DNA from: Paenibacillaceae bacterium
GTDB lineage: Bacteria > Bacillota > Bacilli > Paenibacillales > NBRC-103111
NCBI GenBank assembly: GCA_029256185.1
Contig: JAQSYI010000056.1
Coordinates: forward strand, 1 to 45,439
Direction of reading: 5' to 3'
DNA length: 45,439 nt
A program made the position numbers and the translations under genes. Shown here one piece after another: positions 8,238 to 15,554 of the stretch. Each line of letters begins with the position of its first letter. Position 1 is the first letter of the stretch. The notes below the pieces were generated by a model that saw only the letters and a program-made list of their open reading frames with translations, did not search any database and had not been told where the DNA came from.

Positions 8238-10112
8238 TTATCCTCTGAGAATCGCTTTGAACTTACAAGAATCGAAGCAAAGTCCGCACTTGATACATAC
8301 GGAGGAATCGAGAATATACGGTTCTTTCACCTTGCCGCTGATGGCATTAACCGGACATTTTCTCGCGCAAAGGCTGCAGCCCTTGCACAGTTCTGCGTCA
8401 ATCGAATAAGTCAAGAGGTCTTTACATACCCCGGAAGGACATTTGTGGTCAACAACGTGGGCCAAATACTCTTCACGGAAAAATTTAAGGGTCGAGATAA
8501 TCGGGTTAGGCGCAGTCCCGCCAAGAGCGCAAAGGGATGCATTCTTGATGTTAACGGACAGATCCTCCAGGATGTCCAGATCATCTACGGTTCCCTTGCC
8601 TTCGGTGATCTTCTCCAGAATTTCCAGCAGACGCTTGGTGCCTACACGGCAAGGCGTACATTTGCCGCAGGACTCGTCACGGGTGAAATCCAGGTAGAAG
8701 CGGGCAACGTCAACCATACAGTTGTCCTCATCCATAATAATCATACCGCCGGAACCCATCATGGAACCCAGGCTGTTCAGCGTATCGAAGTCAATTGTGG
8801 AATCCAGATGCTCTTCGGTCAAGCAGCCGCCGGAAGGACCTCCGGTTTGCACAGCCTTGAACTTCTTGCCGTTCGGGATACCGCCGCCGATTTCGAAGAT
8901 AACCTCGCGCAGGGTGATGCCCATAGGCACTTCCACCAGACCGGTGTTGACAATCTTGCCGCCAAGGGCAAATACCTTGGTGCCTTTGGACTTCTCTGTG
9001 CCGATACTGGAATACCAGTCAGCGCCCTTCAGAATGATCGGAGGAATATTAGCCAGTGTTTCAACGTTGTTGATAACGGTAGGCTTCTTCCACAAACCTT
9101 CGATAGCCGGGAACGGAGGCTTCGGATTCGGCATGCCGCGTTTGCCTTCAATGGAGTTCATGAGAGCGGTTTCCTCACCGCAAACAAACGCTCCGGCGCC
9201 CAAGCGGACTTCTACGTCAAAGTCAAAATCCGTACCGAACAATCCTTTACCCAGCAGGCCGTGCTTGCGGGCTTCATGGATAGCTACGAACAAACGCTGT
9301 ACGGCAATAGGATACTCTGCACGGACATAGATGAAACCTTGGTTCGCTCCAATAGCGTAGCCGCCAATCGCCATAGCTTCCAGAACACTGTGAGGATCGC
9401 CTTCCAGAATGGAACGGTCCATGAATGCACCTGGATCGCCTTCGTCGGCGTTACAGATAATATACTTTTGTTCATTGGTTTGCTTTGCGGCAAATTCCCA
9501 CTTCATCCCTGTAGTAAAACCGCCGCCCCCACGGCCACGAAGACCGGATTTTTTCATGGTGTCGATCAATTCCTGGGAGGTCATGGTGGTCAATACTTGA
9601 TGGAGAGCCTTATACCCGTCACGGGCAATGTACTCTTCAATCTTCTCGGGGTCAATAACACCGCAGTTGCGCAGGGCAATCCGCATTTGTTTCTTGAAGA
9701 AGCCCACATCATTCAGCGGCTTAATGCTGCCATCGGTTTCCAGAGCTTCCTTGTAAACCAGACGCTTTACGATGTTGCCCTTAAGCAGATGCTCTTCTAC
9801 AAGCTCAGGAACATCCTTGACTTCGATACGGGCATAGAACGCCCCTTCCGGATATACAATCACGACCGGGCCCAGTTCACACAACCCGAAGCAGCCGGTA
9901 CGAACGATTTCGATTTCATTCTCAATGCCATGATTCTTCAGTTCTTGCTCAATCGCGCGCAGAATCGGCATGGAATCGGAAGACGTACAACCTGTACCGC
10001 CGCAGATCATAACGCTCTTGCGGGTAACAGAGGAACCGCCGTTTTCTTGACGTTGGCCGACGCGGGCGATCGTATTATCTCTAATTAATTCCAGTTCTTG
10101 AATAGATTTCAT
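8238..10112 (-). CDS. hydB: NAD(P)- and FMN-binding hydrogenase subunit HydB (NuoF-like)
   Basis: The flavin and NAD(H) subunit of the trimeric hydrogenase, 624 residues. Residues about 30-110 form a thioredoxin-like [2Fe-2S] domain (CGGTGC, CFGLC). Next comes the NuoF core with FMN/NADH loops GRGGGGFTTGMKW and NADEGDPGAFMDR, then the [4Fe-4S] site SCGKCTPC with a later Cys in SLCALGG. The C-terminus carries two ferredoxin motifs (CKGCSLCARKCP, CIKCGLCFDSC). This layout is that of HydB of electron-bifurcating or NAD-ferredoxin hydrogenases rather than respiratory complex I NuoF. AAGGAGG lies 7 nt before the ATG. It sits 12 nt after hydC and 17 nt before hydA, clearly one transcript. All cluster ligands appear present. 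Confidence 0.96.
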   Translation of the reverse strand: MKSIQELELIRDNTIARVGQRQENGGSSVTRKSVMICGGTGCTSSDSMPILRAIEQELKNHGIENEIEIVRTGCFGLCELGPVVIVYPEGAFYARIEVKDVPELVEEHLLKGNIVKRLVYKEALETDGSIKPLNDVGFFKKQMRIALRNCGVIDPEKIEEYIARDGYKALHQVLTTMTSQELIDTMKKSGLRGRGGGGFTTGMKWEFAAKQTNEQKYIICNADEGDPGAFMDRSILEGDPHSVLEAMAIGGYAIGANQGFIYVRAEYPIAVQRLFVAIHEARKHGLLGKGLFGTDFDFDVEVRLGAGAFVCGEETALMNSIEGKRGMPNPKPPFPAIEGLWKKPTVINNVETLANIPPIILKGADWYSSIGTEKSKGTKVFALGGKIVNTGLVEVPMGITLREVIFEIGGGIPNGKKFKAVQTGGPSGGCLTEEHLDSTIDFDTLNSLGSMMGSGGMIIMDEDNCMVDVARFYLDFTRDESCGKCTPCRVGTKRLLEILEKITEGKGTVDDLDILEDLSVNIKNASLCALGGTAPNPIISTLKFFREEYLAHVVDHKCPSGVCKDLLTYSIDAELCKGCSLCARKCPVNAISGKVKEPYILDSSVCIKCGLCFDSCKFKAILRG

Positions 10113-10124
10113 ACGATTCCCTCC

Positions 10125-10619
10125 TTATTTATAATCCTTCAGAATTTTCGGCACATCTACAGCAGAAACCTTGCCGTATACCTTTTCACCGATGGTCAAT
10201 ACCGGAGCAAGGCCGCAAGCGCCCAGGCAACGGGTTGCTTCCAAAGTAAACTTCCCGTCTTCTGTAGTCTTATTAACCTCTACCTTCAGTTCCTTGGCAA
10301 AGGTATCTACAATGGCCTGCGCTCCCTTTATGTAGCAGGCAGTACCCATGCAGATGCGGATGATGTGCTCGCCTTTTGGCTCCAGAGAGAAGAAGTGGTA
10401 AAACGAGGCTACCCCGTATATTTCGGACAGGGGAACATTCAGTTCCTCCGAAACGATATTCAATACGTCCTCCGGCAAATAACCGTAAGAATCTTGCACT
10501 TCATGGAGCACAGGAATCAGCGCACCCTTCATAGGCTTGAAGGTCTCGATCGAGTGCTTGATTTTCTCCAGCCGCTCGTCAGCAACTGCTGTGCCGCCGC
10601 AAGAGCATTTTTCTCCCAT
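10125..10619 (-). CDS. hydC: Hydrogenase subunit HydC (NuoE-like [2Fe-2S] protein)
   Basis: The 164-residue thioredoxin-fold subunit that passes electrons between HydB and the rest of the trimer. The N-terminal helical part contains MKGALIPVLHEVQDSYGYLP and the [2Fe-2S] ligands are in CMGTACYIKG and CLGACGLAP, the NuoE pattern C-x4-C ... C-x3-C. The ATG at 10619 has AGGAGG 7 nt upstream; the frame is open further up but shows no site there. An extra Cys pair near the N-terminus (CSCGG) is outside the core fold. It is the first of the three hyd structural genes, 167 nt after the oxidoreductase genes, with an inverted repeat in the gap. Confidence 0.94.
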   Translation of the reverse strand: MGEKCSCGGTAVADERLEKIKHSIETFKPMKGALIPVLHEVQDSYGYLPEDVLNIVSEELNVPLSEIYGVASFYHFFSLEPKGEHIIRICMGTACYIKGAQAIVDTFAKELKVEVNKTTEDGKFTLEATRCLGACGLAPVLTIGEKVYGKVSAVDVPKILKDYK

Positions 10620-10695
10620 AGCTAATCCTCCTAAAAAATTGAGATATACTTGCTCCCAGAGCATATTTTTCCTAGACAGAGAACACTTCACAACC

Positions 10696-10733
10696 ACGGG
10701 CCGCAAGCCAGGTCAATCATGCAGGCGGCCCGT
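10696..10733 (-). repeat. Perfect inverted repeat between the oxidoreductase genes and hydC
   Basis: ACGGGCCGC (10696-10704) and GCGGCCCGT (10725-10733) enclose 20 nt. No U-tract follows. It may be a processing or stabilising stem within one long transcript, or a site of partial termination before a separate hydC promoter. Confidence 0.5.
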
Positions 10734-10786
10734 AACTGTGAATCGGAGTGAAAGGCTACTATCCAGATAGCTTACTGGTCAAAATT

Positions 10787-13072
10787 TTACAGCAGCGGGT
10801 TCTCGTGTCTGGCCTTCAAACGTTGCCATCTGCGTTCCACTTCGTTCTCGAATTCCACCAGCAATTCGTTTTCCTTGGTCAGATGCTTGGATTTGCCCAT
10901 GGACTTCAGCCATTCTACAACCGGCACCTTGCTGCCCTTGGCTTCCGGATCATAGGTGATATTGGTTACGCCGTTTTCGATTTCATACAGCGGGAAGAAG
11001 CAGGAATCCACAGCGGTCTTGACAATCTTTTGACCCAGACGGTCCTCGGTCTTCCAGTTCAGCGGGCAGGTGATCAGGATTTTGCCGTACACGCAGCCGA
11101 CGTTTTGTGCATAGTAGTGAGCCTTGGCAGCCTTTTGGATCAAGTCCATCGGGTATGCTTCGGAACCGGTGAACACATAAGGAATGTTGCAGGATGCCAT
11201 AATTTGAGGCGTATCCTTATGGTGGTAGCCCTTGCCCTTTTGCGCCTTGCCCACGCCTGAGGTGGAGGTCATGTGGCCCAGCGGCGTGGAGTAGGACAAT
11301 TGGGAACCGGTATTCATATAACCTTCGTTATCATACTCCAGCATGATCATCTTGTGGTTACGCAGCGCTGCGCCGATAGCAGCACCCATGCCGATATCCA
11401 TACCGCCGTCGCCGGTTACCATCACGAAGGTGATGTCATCGGAGATATTTACTTCGCCGCGGCGTTTCATTTCCAGGAATCCTTCAACCATACCCGATAC
11501 GGTAGCTCCACCGTTTTGGAACAGATTGTGGACAAAGGATTGCTTGTGCGATGTGTAAGGATAAGAAGTGGTAACTACATATGCGCAGCCTGTTTGGAAC
11601 AGGGCAACGATATCGCCTTCGATGCCTTTGAAGAAAAGTTCAAGAGCAGGCAGTACACCACAGCCCGGACAAGCGCCATGCCCTGGAGCGAAACGTTTGG
11701 GTTTCTTGGTCAAGCTGCGCAGAGGCGGAACCTTGGCTTTTACCTTGCCGGTTGCTTCATCTACGGTCACAGTGATCAGGCCGGTATTATAGGATTCACC
11801 ATGAAGCGGAGCAATAACTTGCTGTTCGGCTGCATGACCCTTCACACCCGGATTATGTCCGAAATAATCAAACGGCTTCTCGGCATAACCCTTATTGGCT
11901 GCCTCAAGTGCCAGATTGAAGAATTCTTCAGCATCCTCGGCGTAGAAGTCCTTGCCGCCAAGCCCGAACACACGGCTCAGGATAATGGTATTGTTATCTT
12001 TGTCTACTTGAAGAGCGGAACGAACCTCATGGGTCATATTCCCGCCATGTGCGCCGTAAGAATCCGCGCGTTCGCCAACCAACAGGGCCTTCACATTCTT
12101 CAGCACCTTGCGAAGCTGTTCGGCAGGGAACGGACGGATGATGTTAGGACGGATCACACCGGCTTTGATGCCTTGGGCGCGGAGTTTATCCACAACGTCC
12201 TTGGCTGCTTCGCCTGCAGAATTCAGCAGGAACAGAGCTACTTCGGCATCTTCCATGCAGTACAGATCAAGAGTAGGATATTCACGTCCGGACAATACGG
12301 CGAACTCAGCTTGAAGTTGATCATACACAGGGCCTGCTGCATACATAGCTTCGGATTGCTGGAAGTGATTGTTGATCAGGTCGTCGCCGTTCATATGGGC
12401 GCCGATGGACACCGGATTGCGGGGATCGCTCACATCCGGGAATTGGGTCGGACGCTCGCCCACAAAATTTTGAACAACTTGACGGTCCTTGAAGTAATTG
12501 ACCTTCTTCTTTTGGTGGGAAGTGAAGAATCCGTCATAAGCTACGATAACAGGCAAGCGGACTTCGGAATGCTCAGCCAACTTAAGAGCCATAATATTCA
12601 TATCGTATACAGCTTGCGGAGTGGAAGCCGTAAGCACAACCCAGCCTGTATTCAGGGTGTAATACAAGTCGGAATGGTCGCCGCGGATATCAAGCGGTCC
12701 GCTTACAGCACGGCACACCAGGTTGAGCACCATGGGAAAGCGTGTGCCTGCCTGATTGGGCAGTTGCTCCAGCATATACAGCAAGCCTTGGGAGCTGGTA
12801 GCGTTCAGCACGCGTGCACCTGCAACCGCTGCGCCGTAGCAAATGCCGGCTGCGCCATGCTCGCCGTCCCCTGCTACGAGCTGGATATCGTGCTCGCCGC
12901 GGGTTTTCATTTGGTCCAGATATTGTGCTACTTCCGTAGAAGGAGTAATCGGGAAGTAACCCATAAGATGATAGTTGATTTGAGCAGCGGCCGTAGCGGC
13001 CATTTCATTGCCGGATTCAAAGGTTGTAATCTGCTCAACAGTGCTTGCAAGTTTATTTTCCAAAATAGCCAT
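10787..13072 (-). CDS. 2-oxoacid:ferredoxin oxidoreductase, fused alpha-beta subunit (probably pyruvate)
   Basis: A 761-residue fusion of the alpha and beta chains of a CoA-dependent 2-oxoacid:ferredoxin oxidoreductase. The alpha part (about 1-420) has GYFPITPSTEVAQYL and DGEHGAAG. The beta part has the cluster/TPP entry GHGACPGCGVLPALE, the TPP/Mg motif GDGGMDIGMGA with the later Asn in YDNEGYMNTG, and STPLGHMTSTS. It would convert pyruvate and CoA to acetyl-CoA, CO2 and reduced ferredoxin. Substrate is inferred from fermentation context; other 2-oxoacids are possible. The ATG at 13072 shares its A with the stop of the upstream gamma-delta gene (TAATG), with GGAGG inside that gene, so the two are translationally coupled. 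Most Firmicute pyruvate enzymes are a single ~1,170-residue chain, so this two-chain form is distinctive. Confidence 0.9.
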   Translation of the reverse strand: MAILENKLASTVEQITTFESGNEMAATAAAQINYHLMGYFPITPSTEVAQYLDQMKTRGEHDIQLVAGDGEHGAAGICYGAAVAGARVLNATSSQGLLYMLEQLPNQAGTRFPMVLNLVCRAVSGPLDIRGDHSDLYYTLNTGWVVLTASTPQAVYDMNIMALKLAEHSEVRLPVIVAYDGFFTSHQKKKVNYFKDRQVVQNFVGERPTQFPDVSDPRNPVSIGAHMNGDDLINNHFQQSEAMYAAGPVYDQLQAEFAVLSGREYPTLDLYCMEDAEVALFLLNSAGEAAKDVVDKLRAQGIKAGVIRPNIIRPFPAEQLRKVLKNVKALLVGERADSYGAHGGNMTHEVRSALQVDKDNNTIILSRVFGLGGKDFYAEDAEEFFNLALEAANKGYAEKPFDYFGHNPGVKGHAAEQQVIAPLHGESYNTGLITVTVDEATGKVKAKVPPLRSLTKKPKRFAPGHGACPGCGVLPALELFFKGIEGDIVALFQTGCAYVVTTSYPYTSHKQSFVHNLFQNGGATVSGMVEGFLEMKRRGEVNISDDITFVMVTGDGGMDIGMGAAIGAALRNHKMIMLEYDNEGYMNTGSQLSYSTPLGHMTSTSGVGKAQKGKGYHHKDTPQIMASCNIPYVFTGSEAYPMDLIQKAAKAHYYAQNVGCVYGKILITCPLNWKTEDRLGQKIVKTAVDSCFFPLYEIENGVTNITYDPEAKGSKVPVVEWLKSMGKSKHLTKENELLVEFENEVERRWQRLKARHENPLL

Positions 13073-14085
13073 TATTGAGCTCCTCCCAATACATAATCGA
13101 ATCTGGACGGTACCCGGTGTGCTTCGGCGTAGCCAACTTCTTCGCGCAGATCCGTGAGGGCGCCGGTAGGACATGCATCAACGCACTTCAGACAGCCTTT
13201 ACAGTATTGATAGTCTACACCCTTCAGCACCATCTGCATGATGCCGCGCTTGTTGGGCTCTTCTTCCCAGACGAAGCACATATCGCCGCACACGACGTCG
13301 CATTGGGCGCAGCTGATGCATTTCTCTGCATTGAACTCAGGAATGAAGCCTTGGCGGGAGCCGCTCATATCCTTCAGGATGGTATTGGCTTGTGCGCTGA
13401 TCACCCCGCCCAGAGGCTGGGATTCATAGCCGTATACGGTAACAGCGCGCTTGAACGCCTTGCCTTCCGCGCCTTCCGGAACTTCATAGGTCTTGAATTT
13501 CACTTCATTATATCCACGGTCAAAGGTACGGATATTGGGCTCAACCAGTTGCGGGTATTTCTTGCCGAAGGTCTTGCGGATCGTGTTGCGCATATCTTCA
13601 GGATCAAGAAATTCGCAAATGCGGTACAGGGCACCCAGCATGGAGGTGTTAACCTTAGTCTTCTCTTCAACGGCAATACCCATGCCATCCACGACAGCCA
13701 GCGTGCCGTATTCCAGCTTCAGGTCGCGGCGGATTTCGTCAAAATCACGGGTGGAGTTGACCAGTACAATACCGTCAGCAGGCAGACCGCTCACTACATT
13801 GATGGTCTTATACAGCTCTTCATGGAAAATAGCAACAACATGGGGCACTTCAATCGGGCTATGGTCGCGGATTTCAACTTCCGGCTCGGTGAAACGGACG
13901 AAAGTTTTAATAGGCGATCCTTTTTTCTCGGAACCGTACGACGAGAAGTTGGAGCCATTCAGGCCCATGCCGAGCACGCCGGCTTCAGCAAGCATCTTGC
14001 CTGCAAGGTTAGCGCCCAGACCGCCAATGGATTCAAGACGGATTTCAAAAAAGCCTAACTCGTTTTTCTTAGGTAAGGTGGACAT
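13072..14085 (-). CDS. 2-oxoacid:ferredoxin oxidoreductase, fused gamma-delta subunit
   Basis: A 337-residue fusion. Residues about 10-200 form the gamma domain (FEIRLESIGGLGANLAGKM, GSEKKGSPIKTFVRF, EVPHVVAIFHEELY). Residues about 250-320 form a delta-type domain with two [4Fe-4S] motifs (CISCAQCDVVCGDMC, CKGCLKCVDACPTGAL). It accepts electrons from the TPP centre of the alpha-beta chain and hands them to ferredoxin, which the adjacent hydrogenase would use. AGGAGGG lies 7 nt before the ATG. It is the first gene of the energy-metabolism operon, behind a ~285-nt leader and a promoter with a Rex-type operator. Its first cluster motif has an extended spacing before the last Cys, but all needed Cys are there. 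Confidence 0.9.
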   Translation of the reverse strand: MSTLPKKNELGFFEIRLESIGGLGANLAGKMLAEAGVLGMGLNGSNFSSYGSEKKGSPIKTFVRFTEPEVEIRDHSPIEVPHVVAIFHEELYKTINVVSGLPADGIVLVNSTRDFDEIRRDLKLEYGTLAVVDGMGIAVEEKTKVNTSMLGALYRICEFLDPEDMRNTIRKTFGKKYPQLVEPNIRTFDRGYNEVKFKTYEVPEGAEGKAFKRAVTVYGYESQPLGGVISAQANTILKDMSGSRQGFIPEFNAEKCISCAQCDVVCGDMCFVWEEEPNKRGIMQMVLKGVDYQYCKGCLKCVDACPTGALTDLREEVGYAEAHRVPSRFDYVLGGAQ

Positions 14086-14370
14086 CTGGTTCCCTCCTAT
14101 TTATTTAATAACAGCCGACCAACCTTCTACAGTTTAAGAGCGCCATGGATGCGGGTCTGTCAGACTGATATTTGCATGAACCAAGCTGTGAAACCGTTCG
14201 CAAAAACCGCAATTCATTTTTGTCTCATTACTGGTAAAACTGCCCTGTTATATGACTTGAGTCGAACTGTTACACCACTTTCAAACACTGCCGTCAACTG
14301 GATTTTTCTGCAAAAAACCGCATAAGTTCGACAAGAAACCTACACAAATCCTCCATATTAACGCCTTACA
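14086..14370 (-). other. Long 5' leader of the oxidoreductase-hydrogenase operon
   Basis: About 285 nt separate the likely transcription start from the first gene. The leader holds an 8-bp perfect inverted repeat (14261-14268 with 14325-14332), two near-identical purine-rich direct repeats GCAAAAA(A)CCGCA (about 14200-14212 and 14310-14322), and a 20-codon open frame running from 14357 down to 14295 that lacks a clear ribosome site. No known riboswitch class is recognised. Confidence 0.45.
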
Positions 14371-14376
14371 ATTTCT

Positions 14377-14405
14377 ATTATAAGATTCCAAAGTGAATGT
14401 TTTCA
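14377..14405 (-). promoter_or_regulatory. Candidate promoter of the oxidoreductase-hydrogenase operon
   Basis: A perfect TATAAT lies at 14377-14382 on the minus strand. The -35 region with 17-nt spacing reads TGAAAA, a weak match, so the promoter may depend on an activator or be strongly repressible. The Rex-type operator at 14391-14408 covers the spacer and -35 region. Confidence 0.55.
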
Positions 14406-14408
14406 CAA
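14391..14408 (-). promoter_or_regulatory. Rex (NADH/NAD+ redox repressor) binding site
   Basis: The minus strand reads TTGTGAAAACATTCACTT. It matches 12 of the 14 fixed positions of the Rex consensus TTGTGAA-N4-TTCACAA. It overlaps the -35 region of a promoter with a perfect -10 box and stands before fermentation genes whose product hydrogenase uses NADH. Rex released by high NADH would open this promoter; binding itself is inferred. Confidence 0.7.
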
Positions 14409-14472
14409 GAATTTTGACAATCTGTTGAACTGTCCTAAAAAGCTGTTATATTGGTGAAAAAAATGTGGATTT

Positions 14473-14487
14473 AGAGAACCATTCTCA
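14473..14487. promoter_or_regulatory. Fur-like box 1 upstream of the oxidoreductase-hydrogenase operon
   Basis: AGAGAACCATTCTCA is a 7-1-7 inverted repeat with one broken pair in the inner positions, related to the Fur consensus TGATAATNATTATCA. It lies just downstream of a weak second promoter (-35 TTGATT at 14509-14514, -10 TATAAC at 14488-14493, 15-nt spacing). Confidence 0.45.
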
Positions 14488-14513
14488 GTTATAATTGAAT
14501 GTTTTATGAATCA

Positions 14514-14528
14514 AGAGAATGATTCTCA
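14514..14528. promoter_or_regulatory. Fur-like box 2 upstream of the oxidoreductase-hydrogenase operon
   Basis: AGAGAATGATTCTCA contains the perfect palindrome GAGAAT-G-ATTCTC. On the other strand TGAGAATCATTCTCT differs from the Fur consensus at three positions. Its centre is 41 bp from that of box 1, and it overlaps the edge of the weak second -35 box. Confidence 0.5.
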
Positions 14529-14543
14529 ATGAGAACGGTTTTT

Positions 14544-15323
14544 TTACAGTCTGATGACCTCTCCCGTATGCGCCAACCGGACCTCTGCCGGCAATTCCGG
14601 CAATGCGTTCAGGTCGATGTCATGGGACATATGAGTGAACCAGGTTGTCCCCGGCTTGAGTTCCTTCAGCAGTTCAAGGGCCTCCACCATATCATATACG
14701 GAACGGGTATGAAGCTCCGCCTCCTCCCGGTAAAAGCTGGTGCCCAGGATTAGCAGCCGCAACCCTTGCATACAGCCCTTCTCCCGCTCTCCCAAGCTGA
14801 TGGAATCGGGGCAGTATACCCAGGCATTCTCCCCTTGCTCGAAGCGGTAGGCATAAGAGTAGCCGTTCTTGCCGTGGTTTACCCGAAAGGGCGTCACCCG
14901 CCACCCGAGCAACTCCCCAGTCCCGTCCATTGCCGTTATTCCCATTGCTCCCGCAATCCAGGGAAATTGCCGCAAGATGACGGCTATCACCTCCGCAGGC
15001 GCATATAAGCGCGGAGAAGCGCCTGTGTAGCGGCAAAGATCAGCAAGCTCGGGCAGACCCCCGATATGATCAAAGTGTGCATGGGTAATCAGTATATCCT
15101 CCGTGACGCGCCAACCCTGCATTTCCATCTGAGTCCGCCAATCCGGCCCGCAGTCGATCAAGAGCCGCTCTCCTCCCGATTCAAGAACTGCAGAAGAGCG
15201 CAACCGTCGGTTTATACCGCTGCTTCGGGCCTCCCGGCAGACAAGGCATTCACAATAAACCCGCGGCACTCCCATGGAATCACCCGTACCCAATATGCGA
15301 ATAAAAGACTCCTGTTGCTTCAT
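14544..15323 (-). CDS. PhnP-like metallo-beta-lactamase-fold phosphodiesterase
   Basis: A 259-residue MBL-fold hydrolase of the PhnP type. It begins with ILGTGDSMGVPRVYCECLVCREA: the GTG-x-x-x-GVP stretch and the C-x-C-x2-C zinc-finger-like site mark PhnP-like proteins, followed by RLRSSAVLE. Metal ligands are in THAHFDHIGG, with later VNHGKNG, CPDSISLGE and FTHMSHDI. PhnP itself opens phosphoribosyl cyclic phosphate in phosphonate use, but no phn genes are nearby, so the substrate is open; other cyclic nucleotides or nucleoside phosphates are possible. GGGAGG lies about 10 nt before the ATG. It ends 16 nt before the Fur-like boxes and has no obvious terminator. Confidence 0.85.
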   Translation of the reverse strand: MKQQESFIRILGTGDSMGVPRVYCECLVCREARSSGINRRLRSSAVLESGGERLLIDCGPDWRTQMEMQGWRVTEDILITHAHFDHIGGLPELADLCRYTGASPRLYAPAEVIAVILRQFPWIAGAMGITAMDGTGELLGWRVTPFRVNHGKNGYSYAYRFEQGENAWVYCPDSISLGEREKGCMQGLRLLILGTSFYREEAELHTRSVYDMVEALELLKELKPGTTWFTHMSHDIDLNALPELPAEVRLAHTGEVIRL

Positions 15324-15466
15324 CGCGCTCCATCCTCCCGTTTTATCTGTGAATTCTATTTCTTCTATATAGTTCTGTTCCCTGTGCGGCTGCGGTTTTC
15401 CTGCCGCCCTAAATCCGGCTTTATGCCGAGCCTTCCGCCATTCGCAATATTCCCTTCCGCTTCTGG

Positions 15467-15495
15467 CTGACGGATGAAGGCAGATGCGTTATAAT
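15467..15495 (+). promoter_or_regulatory. Promoter for the Cof-type phosphatase gene
   Basis: CTGACG and a perfect TATAAT are separated by 17 nt, about 60 nt before the ATG of the downstream gene. Confidence 0.6.
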
Positions 15496-15554
15496 AATCG
15501 GGGTATCTGCAACAGACCGGCATTAGAGAAAAGCATACTTTCGGGAGGGAAACC

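Noticed and set aside
6505..8409. A 634-codon open frame on the plus strand
   Set aside because: It is antisense to hydA and hydB, whose motifs are complete. The long frame reflects codon bias of the true genes and lacks a ribosome site and recognisable domains.
10676..10692. A Rex-like site before hydC (TTGTGAAGTGTTCTC)
   Set aside because: Spacer is 3 nt and the right arm is degraded; not counted as a site.
8445..13078. Long plus-strand frames opposite hydB and the alpha-beta oxidoreductase
   Set aside because: They are mirror frames of well-supported genes, with no known motifs.
14544..15323. phnP of a phosphonate operon
   Set aside because: Fold matches PhnP, but no phosphonate genes are nearby, so no gene symbol is given.
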